From assembly GCA_964470865.1 (NCBI GenBank), contig CAYYFR010000245.1, positions 1 through 8,045 of the forward strand: a stretch of 8,045 nucleotides of DNA, written 5' to 3'. A program made the position numbers and the translations under genes. This stretch comes from JAEUOS01 sp964470865 (GTDB lineage Bacteria; Pseudomonadota; Gammaproteobacteria; Burkholderiales; JAEUOS01). The first letter of the stretch is position 1, and every line of letters begins with the position of its first letter. The notes beneath the pieces were generated by a model. It saw only the letters and a program-made list of their open reading frames with translations, did not search any database and had not been told where the DNA came from. This document shows positions 1-6,155 of the stretch, piece by piece.

Positions 1-44
1 GGCGCCCGGTGATTTTGGGTGCCAACATCAAGCTCGACCAGTAA
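1..44 (+). CDS. Possible C-terminal tail of an upstream gene (truncated by window edge)
   Basis: Reading from position 3 gives an open frame that ends RPVILGANIKLDQ followed by TAA at 42-44. Only 13 residues are visible, too few to identify a family. The frame has ordinary codon use and lies just upstream of a same-strand gene cluster, so the end of a coding gene is plausible. A random open frame of this length is equally easy to obtain. No function is proposed. Confidence 0.3.
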   Translation, partial: RPVILGANIKLDQ

Positions 45-444
45 ACCCGCAGCGCCGGCTGTGCCCGGCACGCAGAGGGCCCAAGCACAAACGGTGGCGG
101 CTAGCAACTGCTGGAATGAGGACATGGTTCGGGCAGGTTGGAAGGGGCGCACCTTGCCGGTTCGCACGCGAGTCATGACACATGCCCGTGCCTGCAATCG
201 CTGGAGCAGCAGCCCAAATCCTTGCGTTCGGCCGGCATTTGACGCGTCCTGGCCAGTCGAGGACAGTCGCGCCACGCCCGCTCCTGCATTCGAGTCGGGC
301 CGCGCGGGCAGATTGTCAAGCCAGGCCGGTCCTGCCTGAATCGCACATGCGTCGCACTGCAAAGCCTGCGAATATCAACTGGCGGCCATGCTCGAACTTC
401 ATTAACATCAAGCACCCAAGCAAGCCATGCCATAGCCCGCCCCC
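45..444. other. Intergenic stretch of about 400 bases, no recognisable gene
   Basis: Open frames exist here on both strands, but their translations are Arg/Pro/Cys-rich, lack recognisable motifs, and look like by-products of high GC content. No tRNA or structured RNA is evident. As the only long gap before the cluster, it is the natural place for an operon promoter and operator. The best promoter-like hexamers (TTGTCA at 313-318, TTGACG at 239-244) lack a good -10 partner at 16-18 bases. The part at about 355-415 is somewhat richer in A and T than its surroundings. An in-frame TAG at 433-435 closes the frame just upstream of the sulfatase start. Confidence 0.6.
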
Positions 445-1965
445 ATGCGCACCATCTTCGTCCTGTTCGACTCGCTCAACCGGCGCGCCCTGGCGCCTTA
501 CGGCGGGAGCAGCGTCGCGACGCCGAATTTCAGCCGTCTGGCCGCGCGCAGCGTCACTTTCGACAATCACTATGTCGGCAGCCTGCCGTGCATGCCGGCG
601 CGGCGCGACCTGCATGCCGGGCGCCTGAATTTCCTGCACCGCGGCTGGGGCCCGCTGGAACCTTTCGACCATTCGTTTCCGGCGCTCTTGCACAAGAAAG
701 GCATCTATTCGCACCTGATCTCCGATCACTTCCACTACTGGGGCGATGGCGGCGCCACTTATCACAACCGTTACGACACCTATGATTTCATCCGCGGCCA
801 GGAAGGCGACCCCTGGAAGGCGATGGTCCAGCCGCCCTGGCAGCGCTTGCGCGAGATGTACCACCCGCACCAGTTCACCGAGCAGCGGCGCCACAAGCTG
901 TCGCGCCACATGATCAACCGCGAGTTCGTGCGCGAATACAAGGATTTTCCGTCGGTGCGCTGTTTCGATGCCGGGCTCGAGTTCCTGCGCGGCAACGGCG
1001 CCGCCGGCGATTGGCTGCTGCATCTGGAAACCTTCGATCCGCATGAGCCTTTTCACGCGCCGGCCGAGTTCCGTAAGCCCTATCCCACCAGCTACCGTGG
1101 CCCGATCTTCGACTGGCCGCCCTATGCGCGGGTTACCGAAGGGCCGCAGGAGTGCGACGAGATCCGCGCCAACTACGCCGCCATCATGGCCCTGTGCGAC
1201 CATGAGCTGGGGCGCCTGCTCGACCACATGGACGCGCAGGCGATGTGGGACGACACCGCGCTGATCGTCGCCACCGACCACGGTTTCCTCCTGGGCGAGC
1301 ACGACTGGTGGGCCAAGAACGTGATGCCCTGCTACAACGAGGTGGCGCATATCCCGCTGTTCGTGTATCACCCGGATTACACGTCGCAGGCCGGGGGCCG
1401 CAGCCAGGCGCTGACCCAGACCATGGACCTGATGCCGACCCTGCTGGCGATCCACGGCGCGGAGATCCCGCCGGATGTCAGGGGCCGCTCGCTGTTGCGC
1501 GTGCTGGCGGGCGACACGGCCGGTCGCGAGGCCGTCATCTACGGCGTGTTCGGCAGCGCGGTCAACGTGACTGACGGCCGCTACACCTATTTCATCTACC
1601 CGCCCGACCTGCATGGCGGCGACCTGTTCCAATACACCCTTATTCCCGTGCACATGAAAGAGATGTTCAGCCTGGCCGAACTGGCCGAAGCGCAACTGGT
1701 GGGGCCCAGCGCCTTTTCGCGCGGTGCGCCCATGCTGCGCGTACCGGCCACGCCGAAATCGCCGTTCTACAACCACCAGGGGCCGGGTGTGCAGCACGAT
1801 GCGAAAACTGTGCTGTTCGATCTGCAAAGCGACCCCGACCAGTTGCACCCGCTGCAAGATGCGGCCATCGAGGCGCGCATGCGCGAGTTGGCGATCGCCC
1901 AGATGCGCCATGCCGGAGCGCCGCCCGAATACTTTCGCCGGCTGGGCCTGGCCGCTGCAGCGTGA
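445..1965 (+). CDS. Type I sulfatase / phosphonate monoester hydrolase-like enzyme (alkaline phosphatase superfamily)
   Basis: The 506-residue product is predicted to hydrolyse a sulfate ester, or possibly a phosphonate/phosphate ester, using a formylglycine made from cysteine. It opens with VLFDSLNR, placing metal ligand Asp9 on the first strand. The nucleophile motif CxPxR is C49-M-P-A-R53. ETFDPHEPF follows at 195-203 (H200), then ATDHGFLLGEHDWWAKN at 276-292. D278, H279 and K291 have the same spacing as the metal-site Asp-His and active-site Lys of phosphonate monoester hydrolases. Length is normal for the family. There is no signal peptide, so the enzyme is predicted to be cytoplasmic, unlike many secreted sulfatases. 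The start is well constrained because an in-frame TAG lies 12 bases upstream; no good Shine-Dalgarno is present. The LTG element after CxPxR reads L56-H-A-G59, with Ala in place of the usual Thr/Ser. The substrate is unknown; nearby sugar enzymes suggest a sulfated sugar. Confidence 0.9.
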   Translation: MRTIFVLFDSLNRRALAPYGGSSVATPNFSRLAARSVTFDNHYVGSLPCMPARRDLHAGRLNFLHRGWGPLEPFDHSFPALLHKKGIYSHLISDHFHYWGDGGATYHNRYDTYDFIRGQEGDPWKAMVQPPWQRLREMYHPHQFTEQRRHKLSRHMINREFVREYKDFPSVRCFDAGLEFLRGNGAAGDWLLHLETFDPHEPFHAPAEFRKPYPTSYRGPIFDWPPYARVTEGPQECDEIRANYAAIMALCDHELGRLLDHMDAQAMWDDTALIVATDHGFLLGEHDWWAKNVMPCYNEVAHIPLFVYHPDYTSQAGGRSQALTQTMDLMPTLLAIHGAEIPPDVRGRSLLRVLAGDTAGREAVIYGVFGSAVNVTDGRYTYFIYPPDLHGGDLFQYTLIPVHMKEMFSLAELAEAQLVGPSAFSRGAPMLRVPATPKSPFYNHQGPGVQHDAKTVLFDLQSDPDQLHPLQDAAIEARMRELAIAQMRHAGAPPEYFRRLGLAAAA

Positions 1966-2026
1966 AAAGACCGCGCGAGCAGGGGGCACGTTCAGGCCGC
2001 CCCGATTGACCACAAGAACCTGACAC

Positions 2027-2036
2027 AAGGAGGAGG
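2027..2036 (+). promoter_or_regulatory. Strong Shine-Dalgarno site for the first Bug receptor
   Basis: AAGGAGGAGG lies 7 bases before the ATG at 2044. It is close to a perfect anti-16S match, fixes the start of this gene, and predicts high translation compared with the sulfatase just upstream. Confidence 0.85.
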
Positions 2037-2043
2037 AACGCCC

Positions 2044-3024
2044 ATGAAACCCTGCCTGCATTTCATCTTCGCCTTAGCGGCGTTCGCAGCCTGTCCGCCA
2101 AGCGCCACTGCGCAAGCCTTCCCGACGCGCCCGATCACCATGGTCGTGCCGGTACCGGCCGGCGGCCCCACTGACGCGATCGCCCGTGTCCTCACCGGTT
2201 ACCTGCCGCAACCACTGGGCCAGCCGGTGGTGATCGAAAATATTCCCGGCGCCGGCGGCAGCGTAGGCACCGGCCAGGTGGCGCGCGCCGCACCTGACGG
2301 CTACCGCATCGGCATCGGACTGCTCGGCACGCACGTCATGAACGGCGCCATCTACAAGCTGCCCTACGATCTGCTGAAGGATTTCGAGCCGGTAGCGATG
2401 ATCGCCAGCAGCCCGCAGTTGATCGTCTCGCGGATGTCCATTCCGGCCAAGGACTTAAAGGAGCTCATCGCCTGGGTCAAGGCCACCGAGGCCAAGGCAA
2501 CCATGAGCACCGCAGGCATCGGCACCGCCGGCCACATCAGCAGCGTCTACTTCCAGAACGTCACGGCCAGCAAGCCCCTGATCGTGCACTATCGTGGCGG
2601 CGCGCCGGCGCTGCAGGACCTCCTGGCCGGCAATGTCGACATGATGATCGCGCTGGCATCCAACTTCCTGCCGCAGGTGCAGTCCGGCAAGCTGCGGGCC
2701 TACGCGGTGACCGCGAAGACCCGCATGGCCGCGGCGCCCGACATACCGACGGTTGACGAAGCGGGCTTGCCGAATTTCCACATGCCGGTGTGGCACGCCA
2801 TCTGGGCGCCGCGCGCCACGCCCAAGCCGATTATCGACCGGCTCAACGCCGCCATCGTGGAGGCGCTGGCCAACCAGGGCGTGCGCGAACGCCTGGCCGC
2901 CCAGGGCCAGGAGATTCCGCCGCGCGAACAGCAGACGCCGGCGGCACTGGGTGCCCTGCAGAAGGCGGAAATCGAAAAATGGTGGCCGCTGATCAAGAGC
3001 GCGGGTATCACGGCGGACCAATAG
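2044..3024 (+). CDS. Bug/TctC-family tripartite tricarboxylate transporter substrate-binding protein (receptor 1)
   Basis: This 326-residue protein is a predicted periplasmic receptor of the Bug (TctC) family, whose members usually bind carboxylated ligands such as organic acids, amino acids or sugar acids and deliver them to a TctAB permease. A Sec-type leader spans residues 1 to about 25 and ends ATAQA before FPTRPI. The ligand-loop motif PAGGPTDAIAR is at 38-48. The family segment ENIPGAGG then ARAAPDGY follows. HYRGGAPALQDLLAGNVD is at 182-199, and SGKLRAYAV then IPTVDEAGL lie in the second lobe. Length is typical. The gene begins 78 bases after the sulfatase stop and ends in TAG inside a short tandem repeat. 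A Cys at position 17 sits in FAAC, which is not a standard lipobox, so a soluble protein is preferred. The family call is firm; the ligand cannot be read. Confidence 0.95.
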   Translation: MKPCLHFIFALAAFAACPPSATAQAFPTRPITMVVPVPAGGPTDAIARVLTGYLPQPLGQPVVIENIPGAGGSVGTGQVARAAPDGYRIGIGLLGTHVMNGAIYKLPYDLLKDFEPVAMIASSPQLIVSRMSIPAKDLKELIAWVKATEAKATMSTAGIGTAGHISSVYFQNVTASKPLIVHYRGGAPALQDLLAGNVDMMIALASNFLPQVQSGKLRAYAVTAKTRMAAAPDIPTVDEAGLPNFHMPVWHAIWAPRATPKPIIDRLNAAIVEALANQGVRERLAAQGQEIPPREQQTPAALGALQKAEIEKWWPLIKSAGITADQ

Positions 3025-3051
3025 AAGATGCAGAAGATGCAGAAGATGCAG
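3022..3051 (+). repeat. 9-base tandem repeat covering the stop codon of receptor 1
   Basis: The unit CAGAAGATG occurs twice exactly (3031-3039, 3040-3048) and is followed by CAG. It is preceded at 3022-3030 by TAGAAGATG, which differs by one base and whose TAG is the stop codon of receptor 1. Counted in another phase, AGAAGATGC is repeated three times exactly at 3023-3049. The copy number could change by slippage. A single T-to-C change in the stop would join the repeat to the coding frame. Confidence 0.9.
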
Positions 3052-3116
3052 ACGCCGCAGCCGTCGCACCTTGACAGCGTCTCTGCCGCGAGGCCAAGCA
3101 CATACCTGCGGCCACC

Positions 3117-4040
3117 ATGATGCGAACTTCCGCTCCGCTCACGCTGCGCGCCGGCGCGTACTCGGCCAGCGTGCTGCCGCACGCCGGTGCGCGTCTGGCA
3201 AGCCTTACCTGGTGTGACGGCACACGCAACTTGGATCTGATCGTACCGATCCCTGCGGGCAGCGCGTTCGACCCGCACCAGTGGCCCGCCGGCGGCGCCT
3301 TTCCGATGGCGCCATATTCCAACCGGCTGGGCGGCGCCACCTTCACTTGGGGCGAGCGGCGCATCCATCTGACCACAGCGCCCGGCGCGACCTATGCACT
3401 GCTGGGTTTTGCGCATCGCGCCGTCTGGGAGGTGCAGTCACGCGCACCCTCTGAAACGGTATTGCGCTATGTGCATCGCGCCGACCACGAAGGCTGGCCC
3501 TGGCCGTTCGAACTGGCCATGCAGGTCGCGCTCGATGCGGGCGGCGCCATGTTGCGCCTGCGCATCACCAACCAGTCGGAAGAACCGATGCCGGCAGGCC
3601 TGGGCTGGCATCCCTACCACCCGGCGCACGCTCTGACCACGCAGCCGCTAGCGCAAGTGCTGTTGGCAGCGCATGCCCGCCGCGATGTCGGCCTCGACGG
3701 CCTGGCGCGCCTGCCGCCGCACCCAGGACCAGGCGACGCTGCGCCCTTCGCGCTCACCAGCACCGATCTGCACCACCAAACCTGCGTGTTCGAAGACTGG
3801 TCGGGTGAAGCGTCGCTGCCGCTTGCGCCTGGTTTGCGGATTGCGCTGCAAACCACCGGCGCGCATCACCTGGTGCTGCATGCGGCCAGGGAACTGGCCC
3901 ATGTTTGCCTGGAGCCGGTCACCTTGTTGCCGGGTGCATTGCAGGTATACGATGCCCAACAGTCGGCCGCGATGATCGCGCTTGCGCCACAATGCTCAAG
4001 GGAGATCACCTGGCGCTGCGCGGTGGTGCCGGGACAATAA
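3117..4040 (+). CDS. Aldose 1-epimerase (galactose mutarotase) family protein
   Basis: This 307-residue protein belongs to the aldose 1-epimerase family, beta-sandwich enzymes that interconvert alpha and beta anomers of free sugars in the cytoplasm. Visible family marks are APYSNRLGGATFTWG (65-79; the NR-x-GG segment), ITNQSEEPMPAGLGWHPY (150-167, with H165 as the conserved histidine), and CLEPVT (264-269, with E266 at the position of the catalytic base). The segment where relatives usually have a His-Gly pair (HPLHG-like) reads YALLGFAH (93-100), so the first catalytic histidine seems replaced by Leu96; H100 lies nearby. There is no signal peptide. An in-frame TGA at 3072-3074 limits the start; ATG at 3117 or 3120 are the options, and neither has a clear Shine-Dalgarno. 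It sits between two receptor genes, which points to a sugar or sugar-derived ligand. It could be a mutarotase with an altered site or a non-catalytic sugar-binding homologue. Confidence 0.88.
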   Translation: MMRTSAPLTLRAGAYSASVLPHAGARLASLTWCDGTRNLDLIVPIPAGSAFDPHQWPAGGAFPMAPYSNRLGGATFTWGERRIHLTTAPGATYALLGFAHRAVWEVQSRAPSETVLRYVHRADHEGWPWPFELAMQVALDAGGAMLRLRITNQSEEPMPAGLGWHPYHPAHALTTQPLAQVLLAAHARRDVGLDGLARLPPHPGPGDAAPFALTSTDLHHQTCVFEDWSGEASLPLAPGLRIALQTTGAHHLVLHAARELAHVCLEPVTLLPGALQVYDAQQSAAMIALAPQCSREITWRCAVVPGQ

Positions 4041-4045
4041 GCTTG

Positions 4046-4067
4046 CCCGCGCCCGGCTTCCGGCGGG
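4046..4067 (+). other. GC-rich hairpin candidate between the epimerase and receptor 2
   Basis: CCCG (4046-4049) can pair with CGGG (4064-4067), and CCGG (4053-4056) with CCGG (4060-4063), around a CTT loop with a 3-base bulge. No run of T follows, so it is not a typical intrinsic terminator. It could be an mRNA-processing or stabilising hairpin, or simply chance in GC-rich DNA. Confidence 0.2.
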
Positions 4068-4086
4068 TTCGCAAACGGGCACTTTC

Positions 4087-4094
4087 AGGAGGAG
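4087..4094 (+). promoter_or_regulatory. Shine-Dalgarno site that decides the start of receptor 2
   Basis: AGGAGGAG ends 2 bases before the ATG at 4097 (4 bases from the AGGAGG core). The reading frame is open further upstream, back into the epimerase gene, but this site and the signal peptide that follows identify 4097 as the true start. Confidence 0.8.
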
Positions 4095-4096
4095 TC

Positions 4097-5089
4097 ATGC
4101 ACCACAATCGAGATACGCCAGCCACCGGAAGGCGGCTGTTGGGAATTGCGCTTGCCTTCATTTGCATGGCCTTGGCCATGCCTGCATTGGCCCAGGACTT
4201 CCCGGCCCGGCGCGTGCGCTTCCTCATCGGCCAGCCACCGGGCGGTGGCTCGGACGTGCTGGCGCGCCTGTTGGGCGACAAGCTCGCACAGATCTGGCGC
4301 CAGCCCTTCGTGGTCGAAAGCCTGCCGGGCGCCAGCGGCTCGATCGCGATGAACGCGCTGATCCGCGCAGCCGCCGACGGCTACACCCTGGGTTTGCTCA
4401 ATTTCAACAATGTTGTGTTCGAGGAACTGGCGAAGAATCCGCCCTACGCGCTGGAAAAGGATGTCACGCCGATCATTTCGGTGGCGCGGCAAAGCAATGT
4501 GCTGGTGCTGAGCCCGGCGGTTCCAGCCGGCAACGTGACCGAAATGCTGGCCTACATTCGCGCCAATCCGGGTAAGGTGAGCTTCGCCTCGGGCGGTGCA
4601 GGATCGCCTGCGCATCTGGCGGGCGAATTGTTCAAGCTGCAAACCGGGGTCGACATGGTGCACATTCCCTACAAGGGCGCCGGCCCGGCGATTCAGGATG
4701 TGCTGGCCGGCAACGTCACATTGATGTTCGCCGCCGCACCGGCGGCGCTGCCGCTGGTGCGCGCCGGCAAGCTGCGCGCGCTGGCGGTCACCAGTGATAC
4801 GCGATCGGCGCAAACCCCGGAGATTCCCAGCCTGGCCGAGAGCGGCATCCAGTTCGATGTGCGCGATTTCCAGGGCATCGTGGGCCCGGCAGGCATGCCG
4901 GCTGCGCTGCTCGCGCGCATTCACTCCGACCTGCAGCAGGTACTCGAGATGGCGGACGTGCGCGCGCGCATCGCACAGCTCGGCGGCGAAACCACCGGCG
5001 GCACGCCGGCCGCTTTCGCCGCCCAGATCAGGAGCGAAGCGGCGAAGTGGAAACGCGTGGTCAGGGAAGCGAAACTGTCGGTCGAATAG
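4097..5089 (+). CDS. Bug/TctC-family tripartite tricarboxylate transporter substrate-binding protein (receptor 2)
   Basis: This is a 330-residue periplasmic solute receptor of the Bug family. The leader has an N-region containing GRRLL (11-15), a hydrophobic stretch, and MPALAQ with likely cleavage after A32. GRRLL faintly resembles a twin-arginine signal, but the hydrophobic core looks Sec-like. The mature part has QPPGGGSDVLARLLG (46-60; ligand loop with D53), ESLPGASG, RAAADGYTLG, HIPYKGAGPAIQDVLAGNV (189-207), and RAGKLRALAV before IPSLAESG. The frame is open upstream, but ATG 4097 has the ribosome site and starts the leader, so the longer version is rejected. The gene follows the epimerase by 56 bases and precedes receptor 3 by 64 bases. 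The ligand is unknown; family members usually bind carboxylates. Confidence 0.94.
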   Translation: MHHNRDTPATGRRLLGIALAFICMALAMPALAQDFPARRVRFLIGQPPGGGSDVLARLLGDKLAQIWRQPFVVESLPGASGSIAMNALIRAAADGYTLGLLNFNNVVFEELAKNPPYALEKDVTPIISVARQSNVLVLSPAVPAGNVTEMLAYIRANPGKVSFASGGAGSPAHLAGELFKLQTGVDMVHIPYKGAGPAIQDVLAGNVTLMFAAAPAALPLVRAGKLRALAVTSDTRSAQTPEIPSLAESGIQFDVRDFQGIVGPAGMPAALLARIHSDLQQVLEMADVRARIAQLGGETTGGTPAAFAAQIRSEAAKWKRVVREAKLSVE

Positions 5090-5143
5090 GCTGGCGCAGC
5101 GCGCTCGGCAATGCCGGGACTGCAGCGCAAGAATCAACAAAAC

Positions 5144-5148
5144 GGAGA
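5144..5148 (+). promoter_or_regulatory. Shine-Dalgarno site that decides the start of receptor 3
   Basis: GGAGA (within ACGGAGACA) ends 5 bases before ATG 5154. The same frame is open for about 360 bases upstream, overlapping receptor 2, so this site and the leader peptide are what set the start. Confidence 0.7.
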
Positions 5149-5153
5149 CACTC

Positions 5154-6125
5154 ATGTCGATCAAGGAATTGTCAAAGGCGCTCCTGCCGGCTGCGCTGCT
5201 CATGGCCGCCGCCGCACCGGCCATCGCGGCCTACCCCGAGAAGTCCATCCGCTTCGTGGTGCCGTGGCCGGCCGGAGGCGGGTCGGATGCGGTCTCGCGC
5301 ATCGTCGCGCGCCACCTGCAGGAGCGGCTCAAGCAGCAGGTGTTGGTCGACAACAAGCCCGGTGCGGCCGGCAATATCGGCACCGAGATCGTCGCCCGCG
5401 CCGCGCCCGACGGTTACACGCTGCTGCTTTCCTCCGGACCTTTCTCGGTCAACCCCAGCCTTTTCAAGAGCCTGCCGTTCGACACCGCGCGCGACTTCGC
5501 GCCGATCACGCAATTCGCCTTGAGCCCCACCGCGCTGGTGGTGTTGCCGGGCTTTCCCGCACGCAGCATGGCTGAATTCATGGCTTTGGCGCGCGACCCG
5601 GCCAAGCCACTGGTGGTGGCCTCGCCCGGCAACGGCTCGGCGCAGCACCTGGCGATGGAACTGCTGCGCAAGAAGGCCGGGCTGTCGCTGTTGCATGTGC
5701 CCTACAAGGGCGGCGCACCGGCCTTGAATGATCTGCTGGGCGGCCAGGTGCCGGTGATGATCTCCGGCTATCCAGAAGTATCAGGGCACCTGAAGGCCGG
5801 CAAATTGCGCGCGCTGGCGGTGACCACGCCCAATCGCCTGGGGCTGCTGCCGGAGGTACCCACCCTGATGGAACTGGGCCTGGCCGACGCCGCCAGCGCC
5901 GGCTGGACCGGCCTGCATGCGCCCGCCGGCACGCCAACCGAGGTGATCAACCGCCTCAACACCGAAGTGGTGGCCATTCTCGGGCAGGCGGATGTGCGCG
6001 AGCAGTTTGCCAACCTGGGCCTGGAAGTGCGCCGCTCGACGCCGGCGGAATTCGCCGCCTTCGTGGCTCAGCAGATCGCCAGCTGGAAGATTGCCGTGGA
6101 ATTGTCCGGCGCCAAGGTCGATTGA
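5154..6125 (+). CDS. Bug/TctC-family tripartite tricarboxylate transporter substrate-binding protein (receptor 3)
   Basis: This is a 323-residue predicted periplasmic receptor. The Sec leader is MSIKELSKALLPAALLM followed by an Ala-rich region, with cleavage near A25 or A26 before YPEKSIRF. The mature protein has a canonical Bug ligand loop PWPAGGGSDAVSRIV (37-51, D45), NKPGAAGNIG, RAAPDGYTLL, VPYKGGAPALNDLLGGQV (182-199), and KAGKLRALAV then VPTLMELG. Of the four receptors it is closest to the family consensus. The open frame continues upstream into receptor 2 territory, but no leader would result from a longer start. It ends 30 bases before receptor 4. A carboxylated ligand is likely from family knowledge; its identity is unknown. 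Confidence 0.95.
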   Translation: MSIKELSKALLPAALLMAAAAPAIAAYPEKSIRFVVPWPAGGGSDAVSRIVARHLQERLKQQVLVDNKPGAAGNIGTEIVARAAPDGYTLLLSSGPFSVNPSLFKSLPFDTARDFAPITQFALSPTALVVLPGFPARSMAEFMALARDPAKPLVVASPGNGSAQHLAMELLRKKAGLSLLHVPYKGGAPALNDLLGGQVPVMISGYPEVSGHLKAGKLRALAVTTPNRLGLLPEVPTLMELGLADAASAGWTGLHAPAGTPTEVINRLNTEVVAILGQADVREQFANLGLEVRRSTPAEFAAFVAQQIASWKIAVELSGAKVD

Positions 6126-6140
6126 AGCGGCGCGTCAACC

Positions 6141-6148
6141 AAAGGAGG
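6141..6148 (+). promoter_or_regulatory. Strong Shine-Dalgarno site for receptor 4
   Basis: AAAGGAGG lies 7 bases before ATG 6156, in the 30-base gap after receptor 3. It supports the start and efficient translation. Confidence 0.85.
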
Positions 6149-6155
6149 ATCAAGC

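Noticed and set aside
54..69. GCCGG/CCGGC hairpin after the left-edge stop codon as a terminator
   Set aside because: The stem is only 5 base pairs and no run of T follows.
241..256. Adjacent perfect 8-base palindromes GACGCGTC and CTGGCCAG as an operator
   Set aside because: One or two such palindromes are expected by chance in 400 bases, and they do not match a regulator site I recognise.
239..341. Promoter-like hexamers TTGACG (239-244) and TTGTCA (313-318) upstream of the sulfatase
   Set aside because: The best -10 candidates at 16-18 base spacing match only three of six consensus positions, so no promoter can be called.
24..413. Ten-base direct repeat AACATCAAGC at 24-33 and 404-413 flanking the gene-free stretch, suggesting a small mobile element
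   Set aside because: No inverted repeats are found at the inner edges, the copies differ immediately outside the ten bases, and a ten-base repeat is not improbable by chance.
316..2061. Very long open frame on the minus strand (581 codons) opposite the sulfatase
   Set aside because: It mirrors a strongly supported gene with clear catalytic motifs. Its translation is Arg/His/Gln/Val-rich with no domain, as expected for the complement of GC-rich coding DNA.
2083..2095. Receptor 1 as a lipoprotein (Cys17 in FAAC)
   Set aside because: The residue three before the Cys is Phe rather than Leu/Val/Ile, and a normal cleavage site ending ATAQA follows a few residues later.
3071..3076. Exact TTGACA before the epimerase gene as a -35 element
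   Set aside because: No acceptable -10 box at 16-18 bases; the nearest, CATACC, is weak and about 24 bases away.
3905..4096. N-terminal extension of receptor 2 into the epimerase gene
   Set aside because: The frame is open but overlaps the epimerase coding region and would bury the signal peptide; AGGAGGAG sits directly before ATG 4097.
4794..5153. N-terminal extension of receptor 3 back across the end of receptor 2
   Set aside because: The extra 120 residues are the Arg/Ser-rich product of another frame of receptor 2. A normal leader begins at 5154.
4085..5224. Long minus-strand open frame (379 codons) opposite receptor 2
   Set aside because: Same explanation: no recognisable motifs, and it lies opposite a gene with a leader, ribosome site and family signatures.
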